In this document: piece by piece, positions 1-10,043 of the stretch
How positions within the stretch are numbered: the first letter of the stretch is position 1
How the letters are laid out: the number at the start of each line of letters is the position of its first letter
Assembly (NCBI GenBank): GCA_965202795.1
Contig: OZ241848.1
Coordinates: forward strand, 1,798,001 to 1,862,000
Source: JACOND01 sp965202795
GTDB taxonomy: Bacteria > Bdellovibrionota > Bdellovibrionia > Bdellovibrionales > UBA1609
Length of the DNA stretch: 64,000 bases
Direction: 5' to 3'
The notes under the pieces: generated by a model
Told to the model about the DNA's origin: nothing
What the model saw: the letters and a program-made list of their open reading frames with translations, nothing else
Database searches by the model: none
Translations under genes and position numbers: made by a program

Positions 1-258
1 GAAAGCTGGAGGGAAAGCTTTGGCGGAGACTCTCAGGAGATCTGGATTCACCGCCTGGGCAATATGACTCTTTTGAGCCGAAAGGAAAACAAAGCCCTGG
101 GAAGGGAGAGCTTTCAGAAAAAGAGGGGCAGCTTCCGAAACAGCCCGTTTCAAATCACCCAAAAAGCTGCTGAATATGATGTCTGGAGCATGGAGGCTGT
201 TCAGAGCAGGCAAAAATGGCTTTGGGAGCGGGCGCGCTCTCTGTGGCCCGCGCTCTGA
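1..258 (+). CDS. C-terminal fragment of a DUF262/DUF1524-type (GmrSD-like) protein
   Basis: The frame is open from base 1 and the gene starts outside the window. The visible 85 residues contain IHRLGNMTLLSRKEN followed by an ending rich in W and R (MEAVQSRQKWLWERARSLWP). This matches the end of the DUF1524 domain, an HNH-type nuclease fold in which the Asn of LGN(M/L)TLL belongs to the metal-binding motif. Proteins joining DUF262 and DUF1524 include GmrSD-type modification-dependent restriction enzymes and related defence proteins. The catalytic His and the whole N-terminal domain are not visible, so activity cannot be judged. A terminator-like hairpin follows at 340-381. Confidence 0.72.
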   Translation, partial: ESWRESFGGDSQEIWIHRLGNMTLLSRKENKALGRESFQKKRGSFRNSPFQITQKAAEYDVWSMEAVQSRQKWLWERARSLWPAL

Positions 259-339
259 CTGCCAGCGCCGGGAGCTGTTTTGCCGGAAGCCCGCGCGCTT
301 TTCCCGGCGGGGGTTTAAGGGGGCGCCGCCCCCCTTAGC

Positions 340-381
340 AAAAAAGGCTTCCGCCAAATAAAAGACAGAAGCCCTTTTTTC
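340..381. terminator. Bidirectional terminator-like hairpin
   Basis: GGCTTC (346-351) and GAAGCC (368-373) form a stem, with A-runs before and T-runs after it. It can end the DUF1524 transcript on the plus strand and the PhaR-like gene on the minus strand. Confidence 0.6.
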
Positions 382-398
382 TGCTGCTGAGGTTTTTT

Positions 399-917
399 TT
401 AGCCGTCAAACCGGGAGCCTGGGAGCTTGGGAATAAACTCCTCGCTAAAGGATTTTTTTCCCCTTTGGCGCATGAGCTTTTTGGCAGATCCGGTTAATTT
501 GTATTCGCTCCCCGCTGCCGCTTTGCCTTTTTTGCTGGGGCGGGAAGGCCTTTTTCCCCCGGCAGCGCCATCATGAACGGCGCCGTTTTTTGCCAAAAAA
601 GAGGAAAAGCCCCCGTCCATGATAATGGACTTTAAAACTGGCAAAGGAACGGCCGCTTTGGATTTTCTTTCCGCCCCTAAAATAATTTGCGCGAGTGTGG
701 GGGCGGTGATGTCTTTTTTGGTTTCGTTGTCAATGACCTGGATGTTTTCGCTGTTGCGGATCATTTTCTCTATGTCCTGCAGCACGACATAAGAGCTTTG
801 CTCTGTGTCGTAAAGCTTTCTGTTTCCGTATCTTTTAATGGTTTTTGGCTGGCGCCTTTTCATGGCAGCTGTTCTCGCTGCCTGTTTTCTTGAGCTGTGA
901 TAAAATGTATGTGCCAC
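399..917 (-). CDS. PhaR-type polyhydroxyalkanoate regulator-like protein
   Basis: Residues 25-80 match the PHB/PHA accumulation regulator DNA-binding domain: KRYGNRKLYDTEQSSYV, then IQVIDNETKKDIT and LAQIIL. Known PhaR proteins repress phasin and PHA genes and can also bind PHB granules. The rest is a Lys/Ser/Gly-rich, probably disordered tail without a recognised granule-binding domain. I chose a GTG start at 917 because AAGGAG lies 7 bases upstream; an ATG 18 codons inside (MKRRQPKTIKRYG) is the alternative. No PHA synthase or phasin is in the window, so its target is unknown. It may act as a general regulator. Confidence 0.75.
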   Translation of the reverse strand: MAHTFYHSSRKQAARTAAMKRRQPKTIKRYGNRKLYDTEQSSYVVLQDIEKMIRNSENIQVIDNETKKDITAPTLAQIILGAERKSKAAVPLPVLKSIIMDGGFSSFLAKNGAVHDGAAGGKRPSRPSKKGKAAAGSEYKLTGSAKKLMRQRGKKSFSEEFIPKLPGSRFDG

Positions 918-1306
918 GGCTTTTCTCCTTTTGCGGTTAAGGCCTCATGCCGGTTAACTAAAGGAGTTCATCCGTGAACTGTCTTAATTCCCTTAACTTT
1001 TCCGATGTTAGCCTGGGGTTTTTTTGGAAGTCAATCTTTTAAATATAAATTCAAAAACAAATGAAAAAAAATCAAAAAAGCGATCATTTTTTTGACACCA
1101 TTGCTTAAAAAATTTGCGCCTTTTTGGGATTTCTTAAATTTTTGAGGAATCTTGTCCACAAAATGGCGGCCCGCGCCGCGCGGCCGGCTTCCGGCGGTTT
1201 GCCTTCCCCGGCAAAGGGGGGCGGCCTGGAGGCTGTTTCCCTGGAGGGCAGCAAGAGGCCGCCTAACTGGCCGCCCCAATAAACAGGCAGAAAACAAAAA
1301 AACACT
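918..1306. other. Intergenic region without a supported gene
   Basis: It holds the upstream region of the PhaR-like gene (minus strand) and of the TPR gene (plus strand). The part from 1020 to 1110 is very A/T-rich and then turns sharply GC-rich. I see no RNA gene or convincing coding frame. Confidence 0.5.
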
Positions 1307-2971
1307 TTGAGAGCTGTTAAGATCCGGCGGCTTTCATCCGACCCCTTAAATATGGGGCTTTTTTTGGACATCCCGCCGCGGGCGGGCCGCCTGTCAAAAA
1401 TTCTAAGAAAATCCTCCTGGGAAAGCCCAGGGGCAGTCAAAGCGCCTGTCACAGGGGCGGCCGGGGAGCGCAGCCAGCGGGGGGGCTGGCCGGGAGTCCG
1501 CCCTCAGGCCCTGATCTTTTTATTTTTTCTCCCTATTTGTTTTTCCTTCCAGCATGTTTCCGCCGCCGCCCGCGCCAAAAAGAGCCATGCGGAAGCGCCT
1601 GTTTTTGACGCGCGGCAGTTTAAGGAAAAAAAATCTTGCGCTCTGCGTCATCAGCCGCTCCGCCAGACTCTCTGCCGGGCTGCGCATTCAGAGAGCCTGA
1701 AGACATCCGGCGCCGGCGGCGCGTCCCCGCGCCTCGCTGACAGCCCTCCAGGGAGGCCTGAATCATCTCCTGTTATAGACAGGGGCTGGCTTCAGGCTCA
1801 GGCTGACATCCTTTATTTAAAAGGGGAGGCCGCCTTTTATGACGGGAACTCTCCACAAGCGCTCAGCCGCTTTAAGGAGGCGGCTCTGTTTGATCCCCAT
1901 TCCGCTTTCCTTCAGCTCCGGCAGGCCGAAGTCTACATCTTTGAGGGGGTTTTCTCCGAGGCGGTTAAGGAGTATGAGAGGATTTTGCGCCGCGCCCCGA
2001 AGCATCAGACGGCCCGCCGCCGGCTGGCCTCCATCTATGCCGATCGGGGCATGTTCAGCGAGGCTTTTCGCCATTACGAGAGGCTGACGGCCCTGGCCCC
2101 CGAAAACTTTTTGTTTCAGTTTTCCAAGGCCCTTGTTTTGCTGCGGGGCAAAAAGCCGGCCAAGTCCCTTGCCTCCTTTGAGGAGGCCGAGCGGCTGGCC
2201 TCCTCCACAGATGAAAAAGGCGAGGCTATTTTGGGAATCGTCCTGGCCTGCAAGGATCTGGGGCTTAAATCCAAAGTTTCGGCGGCCCTGAAAAGGCTGG
2301 CCTCTTTAAGGCTCAGGGACGAGGGTTTGATTTTGAATGCGGCGAATTTTTACGCCAGTGAAGTCAGCCCCCGGGCCGCTGTTTCTTTTTTGCTGGATTA
2401 TCAAAAGCGGGAGGAAAGCTCTTCGGAGGCGGCCAAAGCCCTTTTGGCTTTTTATTTTGAGCTGGACGACAGGGAGGGGGCTTACTCGCAGCTTTTGAGG
2501 ATGAAGCGGGCCGGGGCTTTGGAATCCTCCCATTATTTTTATATGCTGTCTTTTTTTCTGGAAAAAAAGGAATATGATCAGGCCATTCTCTTTTTAAAGG
2601 ACATTTTGTCCGGCAGTCCATCGGAGCCTTATTACCGCTATCTTCTGGGGGCAGTGTATGAAAAAACCAGCCGCCTGGGCCAGGCTCTTCGGGAATATGG
2701 CCGGATTGGCTCGGGAAGCGCGTATTTCACTATGGCGCGCCGCCAGATGGCCGGGATATGGAAAAAATGGGCGGAGGCGGAGGAATCTCTTGTCCGCCCC
2801 CCGGACAGCGCGCCTTTGTCAAGCGCCAGGCTTTGGAGAGCGCCTCCCCTGCCGATCAAGCCCATGCCGTTTAACACAGCCAGAGCCGGGCCAAAAAAAA
2901 GAGAAGGCTCAATGGCTCAAGAGCGCCCCGCGCTTTGGCAGCCCGGCCGGCTGGCCCGGGCCGGCCTTTAG
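1307..2971 (+). CDS. Secreted or periplasmic TPR-repeat protein
   Basis: A hydrophobic stretch (ALIFLFFLPICFSF, then VSAAARA) resembles a signal peptide with cleavage after AAA. From about residue 165 a series of 34-residue TPR units runs to about residue 490; typical pieces are AEVYIFEGVFSEAVKEYERI and LASIYADRGMFSEAFRHYERL. TPR arrays act as protein-binding scaffolds. The N-terminus is uncertain: the frame opens with TTG at 1307, an ATG lies at 1352, and the signal-like segment starts more than 60 residues in, so the real start is probably later than 1307. A lipoprotein gene follows at once, which suggests an operon for envelope proteins. Confidence 0.75.
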   Translation: MRAVKIRRLSSDPLNMGLFLDIPPRAGRLSKILRKSSWESPGAVKAPVTGAAGERSQRGGWPGVRPQALIFLFFLPICFSFQHVSAAARAKKSHAEAPVFDARQFKEKKSCALRHQPLRQTLCRAAHSESLKTSGAGGASPRLADSPPGRPESSPVIDRGWLQAQADILYLKGEAAFYDGNSPQALSRFKEAALFDPHSAFLQLRQAEVYIFEGVFSEAVKEYERILRRAPKHQTARRRLASIYADRGMFSEAFRHYERLTALAPENFLFQFSKALVLLRGKKPAKSLASFEEAERLASSTDEKGEAILGIVLACKDLGLKSKVSAALKRLASLRLRDEGLILNAANFYASEVSPRAAVSFLLDYQKREESSSEAAKALLAFYFELDDREGAYSQLLRMKRAGALESSHYFYMLSFFLEKKEYDQAILFLKDILSGSPSEPYYRYLLGAVYEKTSRLGQALREYGRIGSGSAYFTMARRQMAGIWKKWAEAEESLVRPPDSAPLSSARLWRAPPLPIKPMPFNTARAGPKKREGSMAQERPALWQPGRLARAGL

Positions 2972-3020
2972 AGCAGGCTCTGCCTGCCGTTTCAGCCGGC
3001 CGCAGCTCTTTGCCCTCAGC

Positions 3021-3578
3021 ATGGCCGCTCTTCTGGCCGCCGCCTGCCGCTCGCCCTTAAAAGCGCCTCCTGTTTCAGAAGGCTTTAGAGCCAGAATTTT
3101 ATGGAGCGCTTCCGGGTTTGGGAGGCCCGCGGTTTTTTCCTCCAATGTGTTTGTCAAGGGCAATGAGTTTCTGAGGATTGACATGTCGCTGCCTTTTTAT
3201 GGCGCGGCGGGGAGTCTGGCTTTGAGCCGGGGCCGCATGACGGTTCGGATTCCCTCAAAAAGGCAATACCTGGAGGGGCCTTTTGACGCGCGGGCGGTTT
3301 TCCCGGATATTTCCCCTTTCCCTCCGGAGTGGCTGTTTGCCCTTTTGCGGGCCGAGCCGCTTCCCGGCTGGCCCTGCGAAGAGCGCTTAAAGGCCCCGCG
3401 CCGCTTTCTCAGCTGCCGGGCCGGGGAGTTTCAGATAAACTGGGTGTTTAGCGGAGGGAGCTTGCGGCTGATTGAGCTGCGGGATTCCAAAAAGCGGCTG
3501 CTGCGGGGCCGCGCGCGGGGAATTGCCGGCGCCGCGCTGAGCGATGATTTTTTTGTTTTGCCCAAATTTTCTGATTGA
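3021..3578 (+). CDS. Outer-membrane lipoprotein, LolB/DUF4292-like
   Basis: The protein contains a lipobox (MAALLAAAC), so it should be lipidated on the Cys. The following domain of about 170 residues, with FLRIDMSLPFYGAAG and RMTVRIPSKRQYLEG, recalls the half-barrel fold of LolA/LolB and DUF4292 lipoproteins. This is fold-level inference without a diagnostic residue. The ATG at 3021 leaves a short leader without basic residues, and the frame is open further upstream into the TPR gene, so the true start may be earlier and non-ATG. Its position after the TPR gene fits an envelope-biogenesis operon. Confidence 0.55.
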   Translation: MAALLAAACRSPLKAPPVSEGFRARILWSASGFGRPAVFSSNVFVKGNEFLRIDMSLPFYGAAGSLALSRGRMTVRIPSKRQYLEGPFDARAVFPDISPFPPEWLFALLRAEPLPGWPCEERLKAPRRFLSCRAGEFQINWVFSGGSLRLIELRDSKKRLLRGRARGIAGAALSDDFFVLPKFSD

Positions 3579-3628
3579 GAGATTGGCGGACTGCGGGGCG
3601 CGCAAAGCCGCCTCAGGGCGGCAAAATA

Positions 3629-3745
3629 TTGTTTAGCCCGCGCCAGCTGGATCGCTTTGAGGCGTTTAGGGGGCTGGGCAGGCAGGCTGATTGGCGGCTG
3701 TTCCGCTTGCGCGGACTCCAGAGCAAACCCTGGCGCTGCCGCTAA
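3629..3745 (+). CDS. Very small possible ORF, 38 residues
   Basis: A TTG-started frame encodes an Arg/Leu/Trp-rich peptide (FSPRQLDRFEAF ... QSKPWRCR). Codon use looks like the neighbours, but it has no homologue I recognise and no clear ribosome site. It could be a remnant of a gene tail. Confidence 0.2.
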   Translation: MFSPRQLDRFEAFRGLGRQADWRLFRLRGLQSKPWRCR

Positions 3746-3786
3746 CCCGCGCGCTGCCTGAAATCCGCGCCTCAGCCGGGAGGGCT

Positions 3787-4791
3787 TTATGAATCAAAGC
3801 GCAGGATTTTTTTGATGAGGGAGGAGGGGGTTTTCTCCATGATTTGCTTTTCCGCCAGCCAAGTCATGGGCTGGACGGCCGTTTGGGGGCCGCAGGCCTT
3901 TTGGACAGAGACAAAAATCTGATAATTTGTAATTGAATGGGAAAAATGCCATTGCTTTGGCCTGGCGGCGATGGCTGTGGCCTGTCCGGGAAAAATCAGC
4001 CTCCCCTTTAAAAAGGGCAGCGCGCCGGTGTTTTGAATGAGCGCCCACCGGGAGTTTTTTTTGATTTTTTGCGGCTTGTAAAGCCACAGCTCCACGGGTT
4101 TTTGGGGGCGCTTTAAGGGCAAAATCCCCTGGGAGCCGGCTTTAAAGGCCTGGCACTTGGCTTGAAGGGGGCAGATCCGGCAATGCGGATTCCGGGGCGC
4201 GCAGACAAGGGAGCCTGCCTCCATAAGGGCCTGATTTATGACAGCGGGGTTTTGGCCCTGAACCCAGAGATCGGCCAGGCTTTGCAGCTTCCGCCTTTGC
4301 GCGGCCTTCCACCATTTGACTGAAAGGCCATGAAAGCGGGAGAGGAGCCTTATGACATTTCCGTCCAGGACTCCCACAGGCTCCTGGAATGCCAGGGAGC
4401 TGACCGCCCGCGCCGTATAGGGGCCGAAGCCGGGCAGCCGGAGAAGCTCCTTATAGCTTTCCGGGAAGCGCCGGCGGCGGCTGATTTCCCCGGCAGCGGT
4501 TAGAAGGCTCTCCGCCCTTTTGTAGTAGCCAAGCCCGGCCCACAGAGGCATCAGATCGTTTTTGGAGGCTTTGGACAGGCTTTTTGCTGTGGGGAATTTT
4601 TTTAGAAAGGCGCGGTAATAGGGGATGACGGTTTTGGAGACTGTCTGCTGGAGCATGACTTCTGAAATCCATATTTTGTAAGGGTCTTTTGTCCGCCGCC
4701 AGGGGAGGTTTCTTTTGTTTTCCTCAAACCATTTGATCAGGCTTGTTTGGAGGCTCTTTGGAATGCGCGCCCCGGCCGCGCGCCTATCCAT
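3787..4791 (-). CDS. mutY: A/G-specific adenine DNA glycosylase MutY
   Basis: MutY removes adenine paired with 8-oxoguanine. The catalytic Glu is in ISEVMLQQT (Glu44). The helix-hairpin-helix is LPGFGPYTARAV, followed by the catalytic Asp in VLDGNVIRLLSR. The iron-sulfur ligands have the spacing CX6CX2CX5C in CAPRNPHCRICPLQAKC. The C-terminal 110 residues form the NUDIX-like 8-oxoG recognition domain (LPFLKGRLIFPGQ ... HFSHSITNYQIFV). I chose ATG 4791 because AGAGGAAGGG lies upstream and the family core starts there. The same frame is open to 4923, but that extension is translated palindromic repeat (see 4838-4892). Confidence 0.93.
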   Translation of the reverse strand: MDRRAAGARIPKSLQTSLIKWFEENKRNLPWRRTKDPYKIWISEVMLQQTVSKTVIPYYRAFLKKFPTAKSLSKASKNDLMPLWAGLGYYKRAESLLTAAGEISRRRRFPESYKELLRLPGFGPYTARAVSSLAFQEPVGVLDGNVIRLLSRFHGLSVKWWKAAQRRKLQSLADLWVQGQNPAVINQALMEAGSLVCAPRNPHCRICPLQAKCQAFKAGSQGILPLKRPQKPVELWLYKPQKIKKNSRWALIQNTGALPFLKGRLIFPGQATAIAARPKQWHFSHSITNYQIFVSVQKACGPQTAVQPMTWLAEKQIMEKTPSSLIKKILRFDS

Positions 4792-4837
4792 CGAAACAGG
4801 CCCTTCCTCTGGGCAAGCTTGCTGCTCCTTGAAGGTT

Positions 4838-4892
4838 CGGGAACGGCTGCCAGGCCGTCCAGGCGAACAGGCAAGTCCGCCCCAACAAACAG
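4838..4892. repeat. Dispersed palindromic repeat, copy upstream of mutY
   Basis: Contains GGGAACGGCTGCCAGGCCGT and, a little further on, CCCCAACAAACAG. Both are pieces of the GC-rich palindrome seen in tandem at 5081-5460 and 58655-59058. The copy lies in an open frame fused upstream of mutY. Confidence 0.65.
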
Positions 4893-5080
4893 ATTTATTT
4901 TTGGCGCTTTGTTTTGCCGGCATTTTTGGCTGAAAAAAACATTGCGCCTGACGCGCTCTCCGCCCCGCGGCTTTGTTTTTGCTGTCCGCCTGGCGCTTTT
5001 TGCATAATGGCCCGGATTTCCCCTTTTATACAAGATATCTTTTGCGCCTCGCGGAAGGCGGCTGCAATTCCTCTGGACAG

Positions 5081-5460
5081 GCATGCCATGCTGCGGAGGC
5101 GCGGGAACGGCCGATAGGCTGTCCCATCAAACAGCCGCTGACAGGGCGGCCCTCTGGACAGGCATGCCATGCTGCGGAGGCGCGGGAACGGCCGATAGGC
5201 TGTCCCATCAAACAGCCGCTGACAGGGCGGCCCTCTGGACAGGCATGCCATGCTGCGGAGGCGCGGGAACAGCCGATAGGCTGTCCCATCAAACAGCCGC
5301 TGACAGGGCGGCCCTCTGGACAGGCATGCCATGCTGCGGAGGCGCGGGAACGGCCGCGAGGCCGTCCCATCAAACAGCCGCTGACAGGGCGGCCCTCTGG
5401 ACAGGCCTGCCATGCCGCGGAGGCGCGGGAACAGCCGATAGGCTGTCCCATCAAACAGCC
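5081..5460. repeat. 81-bp tandem repeat array, about 4.7 copies
   Basis: Units start at 5081, 5162, 5243, 5324 and 5405 (GCATGCCATGCTGC and variants), a constant period of 81 bases. Each unit contains a near-palindrome, best seen in the fourth: GGGAACGGCCGCGAGGCC followed by GTCCC, a stem with a 4-base loop. The period is a multiple of three, so several frames stay open on both strands, but no frame has a ribosome site or sensible protein. The array ends at the promoter of the next gene. Confidence 0.92.
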
Positions 5461-5463
5461 GGC

Positions 5464-5492
5464 TTGACATCTCGGCCGCGGCGCCCTACACT
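5464..5492 (+). promoter_or_regulatory. Sigma-70 type promoter for the 5530 gene
   Basis: TTGACA (5464-5469), a 17-base spacer and TACACT (5487-5492). Transcription would start near 5500, some 30 bases before the ATG. Confidence 0.7.
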
Positions 5493-5529
5493 CTGCCTGT
5501 AAATTAACAATATAAAGGAGGCAATGATC

Positions 5530-6048
5530 ATGAAAAAACACTTAAAAACCGCTTTTTTGAGCGGTTTTCTGATTTTCGGGCTTTCCGCTGCGGCGGAGGA
5601 CACGCCCTGCGGCCCAGGCATTGAAGGCGCCCCGCATGGCAATGGCGGCGGCTTTGTGGCGGCCACAGCCTTTGTGGCGGCTGCGGCTGTTGTGGACAAG
5701 AGCGCGGCTGTTTGCGGACATGCGCAGGTTTTTGGCGATGCGCTGGTTTTCGGCAATGCGGAGGTTTCCGGCCGCGCGCGGGTTTATGGCGATGCATGGG
5801 TTGGCGGCGATGCGCGGGTTTTTGACAATGCGGAGATTTCCGGCCATGCGCGGGTTTTAGGCCATGCGCGGGCAGGCGGCGATGCGCTGGTTTTCGGCAA
5901 TGCGCTGATTTACGGCAATGCATGGGTTGGCGGCAGCGCGCTGGTTGGCGGCGATGCGGAGATTGGCGGCGGCGCGCGGGCTGGCGGCGATGCGCGGGTT
6001 TTAAACGCCCATCTGGAAAGCGGCGAGATCACTTCAGGGGAGCATTAA
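5530..6048 (+). CDS. Secreted left-handed beta-helix (hexapeptide repeat) protein
   Basis: A signal peptide (MKKHLKTAFLSGFLIFGLSA, cleaved near AAAE) precedes a cap of about 45 residues (CGPGIEGAPHGNGGGFV ... AAVCGHAQV) and about 18 six-residue repeats of the form A-x-V-x-G-x, such as ARVYGDAWVGGDARVFDNAE. Such repeats form a left-handed parallel beta-helix with inward-pointing Val/Ile. No acyltransferase catalytic His or partner domain is visible, so a structural surface role is more likely than an enzyme. The cap and helix are shared with the proteins at 7993 and 50077. ATG 5530 is preferred because AAGGAG ends 9 bases before it; ATG 5524 lies too close. Confidence 0.8.
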   Translation: MKKHLKTAFLSGFLIFGLSAAAEDTPCGPGIEGAPHGNGGGFVAATAFVAAAAVVDKSAAVCGHAQVFGDALVFGNAEVSGRARVYGDAWVGGDARVFDNAEISGHARVLGHARAGGDALVFGNALIYGNAWVGGSALVGGDAEIGGGARAGGDARVLNAHLESGEITSGEH

Positions 6049-6115
6049 AAGGGCGCATTAAACAGGGCCTGCAATGCTGCCGCCCCCGGCCCGGCCCGCC
6101 GGTGGCTTTTTTTGC

Positions 6116-6144
6116 TTGACTTGAAGGCGAAGGCTGGCTATGCT
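6116..6144 (+). promoter_or_regulatory. Sigma-70 type promoter for the 6182 gene
   Basis: TTGACT (6116-6121), a 17-base spacer and TATGCT (6139-6144). The architecture copies the promoter at 5464-5492. Confidence 0.65.
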
Positions 6145-6181
6145 CCGCTTCATAAATCAATAATATAAGGGGGACATTTCT

Positions 6182-6934
6182 ATGAATCGCTTAAAAGCAG
6201 CTTTTTTGAGCGGTTTTCTGATTTTCGGAATTTCCGGCGGGGCGCCCGCCTTTGCTGGCGGCGAAAATGGCGGGGAAGAGGACATCTGGCAGGCTGGAAG
6301 CCGGCGCTCCCGCCCCGAAGCGCCAACACTGGATTTGAGCGGGACAGCTATTGGCCGGGCGGCAAAAAGCGGGGATATTGCGGATTTTTTTGCTGAGCTG
6401 GACAAGCTGAAAAACTTTTCTCCCGGGGAAAGGCTGAAAATTTTGCAGGCCAGAGACTCTAAGGGAAACTCTCTTTTTCATTATATGCTGGACAGGCGCG
6501 CTGAGCGGGCGGAATTTGCCGGCGCCATGCTTTATCTGAGCTTTGTCCTGTCTGTTCATGGCGATCATGAAACCGTGGATGACTGGAATCAAGATGGCCT
6601 TTCCCCTCTGGAGGCGGCCAAAAAGGCGGAAAACTCCATAGCCGCGGAGTATCTTGTCATGGCGGAAAACAGAGCGAGGGAAAGCCGGGGGGAGCGCGCC
6701 GGGATATCCGCCGGACAGCCTCTGGACATGAAGCAGGCCCGCGACCTTGCGCAATCTGAAATGGGCATGAAATTCATTTTGGGCGGCTTTGCCTCTATGA
6801 ACGGCTGGCTGTTTGTCCAGGGCGGTTTGGAAGCCGGCCATATAGGAATGCTCTTGTTTGGACTTCCCCAGCTGCTTGTTGGAGCGGGCGCCTGCTATCA
6901 GGCCTTTAAGACATGGAAGAGCCTTAAAGAATGA
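6182..6934 (+). CDS. Exported ankyrin-like protein with C-terminal hydrophobic segments
   Basis: The signal peptide MNRLKAAFLSGFLIFGISGG is almost identical, also in DNA, to that of the neighbouring 5530 gene, while the mature proteins are unrelated. After cleavage near AFAGG, residues 60-160 look like degenerate ankyrin repeats (GDIADFFAELDKL, DSKGNSLFHYMLDRR, DGLSPLEAAKKAENS). Two hydrophobic segments close the protein (ILGGFASMNGWLFVQGG and HIGMLLFGLPQLLVGAGA), suggesting membrane anchoring with the ankyrin part outside the cytoplasm. No function can be assigned. Confidence 0.7.
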   Translation: MNRLKAAFLSGFLIFGISGGAPAFAGGENGGEEDIWQAGSRRSRPEAPTLDLSGTAIGRAAKSGDIADFFAELDKLKNFSPGERLKILQARDSKGNSLFHYMLDRRAERAEFAGAMLYLSFVLSVHGDHETVDDWNQDGLSPLEAAKKAENSIAAEYLVMAENRARESRGERAGISAGQPLDMKQARDLAQSEMGMKFILGGFASMNGWLFVQGGLEAGHIGMLLFGLPQLLVGAGACYQAFKTWKSLKE

Positions 6935-7038
6935 TGCGGCGGGTTTTTTTTTCAGCTTTGAATGGATTTCAAAACAGCAGCTCATCTCCAAAAGGAAGCT
7001 GCAGCCACTGTTTTTCAATGCGCGCGCCGAAGCGCGGT

Positions 7039-7584
7039 TTATGGGCCATTATTGCCGCCGATAAAAACCCGGCGGCTGTTTCTCCCCATCTGGCTGTCAA
7101 AGCTGAAGGCGAGCCGAAGCTTGTTCCACAAAGGCGGCAGGCTGCTGTCATTTAAAAGCCGCGCCCATTCAATAAACACAAAGCCCGGCTCGCAAAACAA
7201 ATCCCAAAACCCTGTGGACTCCAGCTCTTCCCCTTTAAGCTTCAGCTCTGCCGGAGCGGGAGGCTCTGCCGGAGCCGGAGGCTCTTCCGGAGCGGCCTGC
7301 TTGAGGGCGGCCTCTCCAAGCCGAAACAGATCAGCGTGGGAGACAGGCCCCCTGGGGCAGCTGTAAATATTGATGAGGCCAAAGCCCGGCGAGCAAATTT
7401 CGCTTTTCGGAACGCCCAAAAACTCCCCCATAAAACGGACCATTTGGGTTTTTCCAGATCCCAAAGGGCCGTCCAGCAAAATCAGCTGGGGCTTTTTCAG
7501 GCTTTTTGCGGTCCGCGAGGCCAGCCGCCTCAGCTCCGCCAGGCTGGCGATGTCCTCTGTCCGCATGCCTGCTTTTTTCAGCAT
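7039..7584 (-). CDS. tsaE: tRNA threonylcarbamoyladenosine biosynthesis ATPase TsaE
   Basis: TsaE is the ATPase that supports TsaB/TsaD in making t6A37 in tRNAs. The P-loop is LLDGPLGSGKTQMVRF, followed by a substrate segment FGLINIYSCPRGPVSHADLFRL that keeps the family's HxDxxR pattern (HADLFR), and FVFIEWARLL, the usual Walker-like E-W motif. An insertion of about 27 residues, APEEPPAPAEPPAPAELKLK and neighbours, is built from 18-bp direct repeats (about 7250-7300) and is not typical. The ATG at 7584 is preferred to a TTG at 7650. Confidence 0.87.
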   Translation of the reverse strand: MLKKAGMRTEDIASLAELRRLASRTAKSLKKPQLILLDGPLGSGKTQMVRFMGEFLGVPKSEICSPGFGLINIYSCPRGPVSHADLFRLGEAALKQAAPEEPPAPAEPPAPAELKLKGEELESTGFWDLFCEPGFVFIEWARLLNDSSLPPLWNKLRLAFSFDSQMGRNSRRVFIGGNNGP

Positions 7585-7718
7585 ATTCGCCCCGCCCGTT
7601 TTAGCTCCGCCATTTTTTGCCTTGCCCCTTCCAAGGCTGATGCAAACCAAGTCTGATGCAAAGCGTCAAACCGTGATCTGTTTTCATAGCTTGCCGCTCT
7701 CTTTTTGAGGAATCAAGA

Positions 7719-7754
7719 TAAAAAAAGCCTCTGGCCTGTCCAGGGGCTTTTTTA
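7719..7754. terminator. Bidirectional intrinsic terminator
   Basis: AGCCTCTGG and CCAGGGGCT form a 9-bp stem with one mismatch, flanked by six A and six T. It separates the tsaE upstream region from the 7993 locus. Confidence 0.7.
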
Positions 7755-7992
7755 TGCCGCCGCCGGCCATGCCTTTTTTTTTCGGGCCTAAGGGCTTGGT
7801 TATGAAAGCCGGGGGTTTGATTTTTTTTTGCCGGCGCTCATCTCCAGACCGCCCCCCCATTGCCTGAGACTCCCCCCTAATCTAAAGCTCAATGCTCCGC
7901 TCCAGGGGCTTTTGGCTGCTTTCCGGGAAATTTCTCAAGCCATGAGATAAACCCATGGGATAAGCCCATGAAGCAAGCCATGGGATAAGCCC
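7755..7992. repeat. Upstream region with short CCCATGGG-type repeats
   Basis: Between 7935 and 7997 the motif CCATGGGATAAGCCCATG recurs in slightly varied form. No gene is seen. The region is the leader of the (TC)20 locus. Confidence 0.5.
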
Positions 7993-9914
<1,922 letters not shown>

Positions 9915-9918
<4 letters not shown>

Positions 9919-10043
9919 AATCCCTTGCTGTTTTTTTCAATCAATCCGGCTTTTCGCTTTTAGGCGCTCTGGCCGCAGCCGCCATCGGCGCGGCTGTCCT
10001 CATGGGGACAGCCCAAAGCTTTATTCAGCAAAAGATCAGCTGA
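9915..10043 (+). CDS. Miniature prepilin, 42 residues, probably a truncated copy
   Basis: ATG overlaps the stop of the preceding gene (ATGA). The product MKSLAVFFNQSG|FSLLGA and onwards has a textbook prepilin leader and N-helix and ends right after SFIQQKIS. The DNA from about 9947 to 10042 closely matches 8220-8312 in the preceding gene, so this is a partial duplication of its 5' end, or the donor of it. It lacks the globular domain. It may still be processed and membrane-inserted, but a remnant is more likely. Confidence 0.5.

Noticed and set aside
5081..5460. CRISPR-like array
   Set aside because: The whole 81-bp unit repeats; there are no unique spacers and no cas genes.
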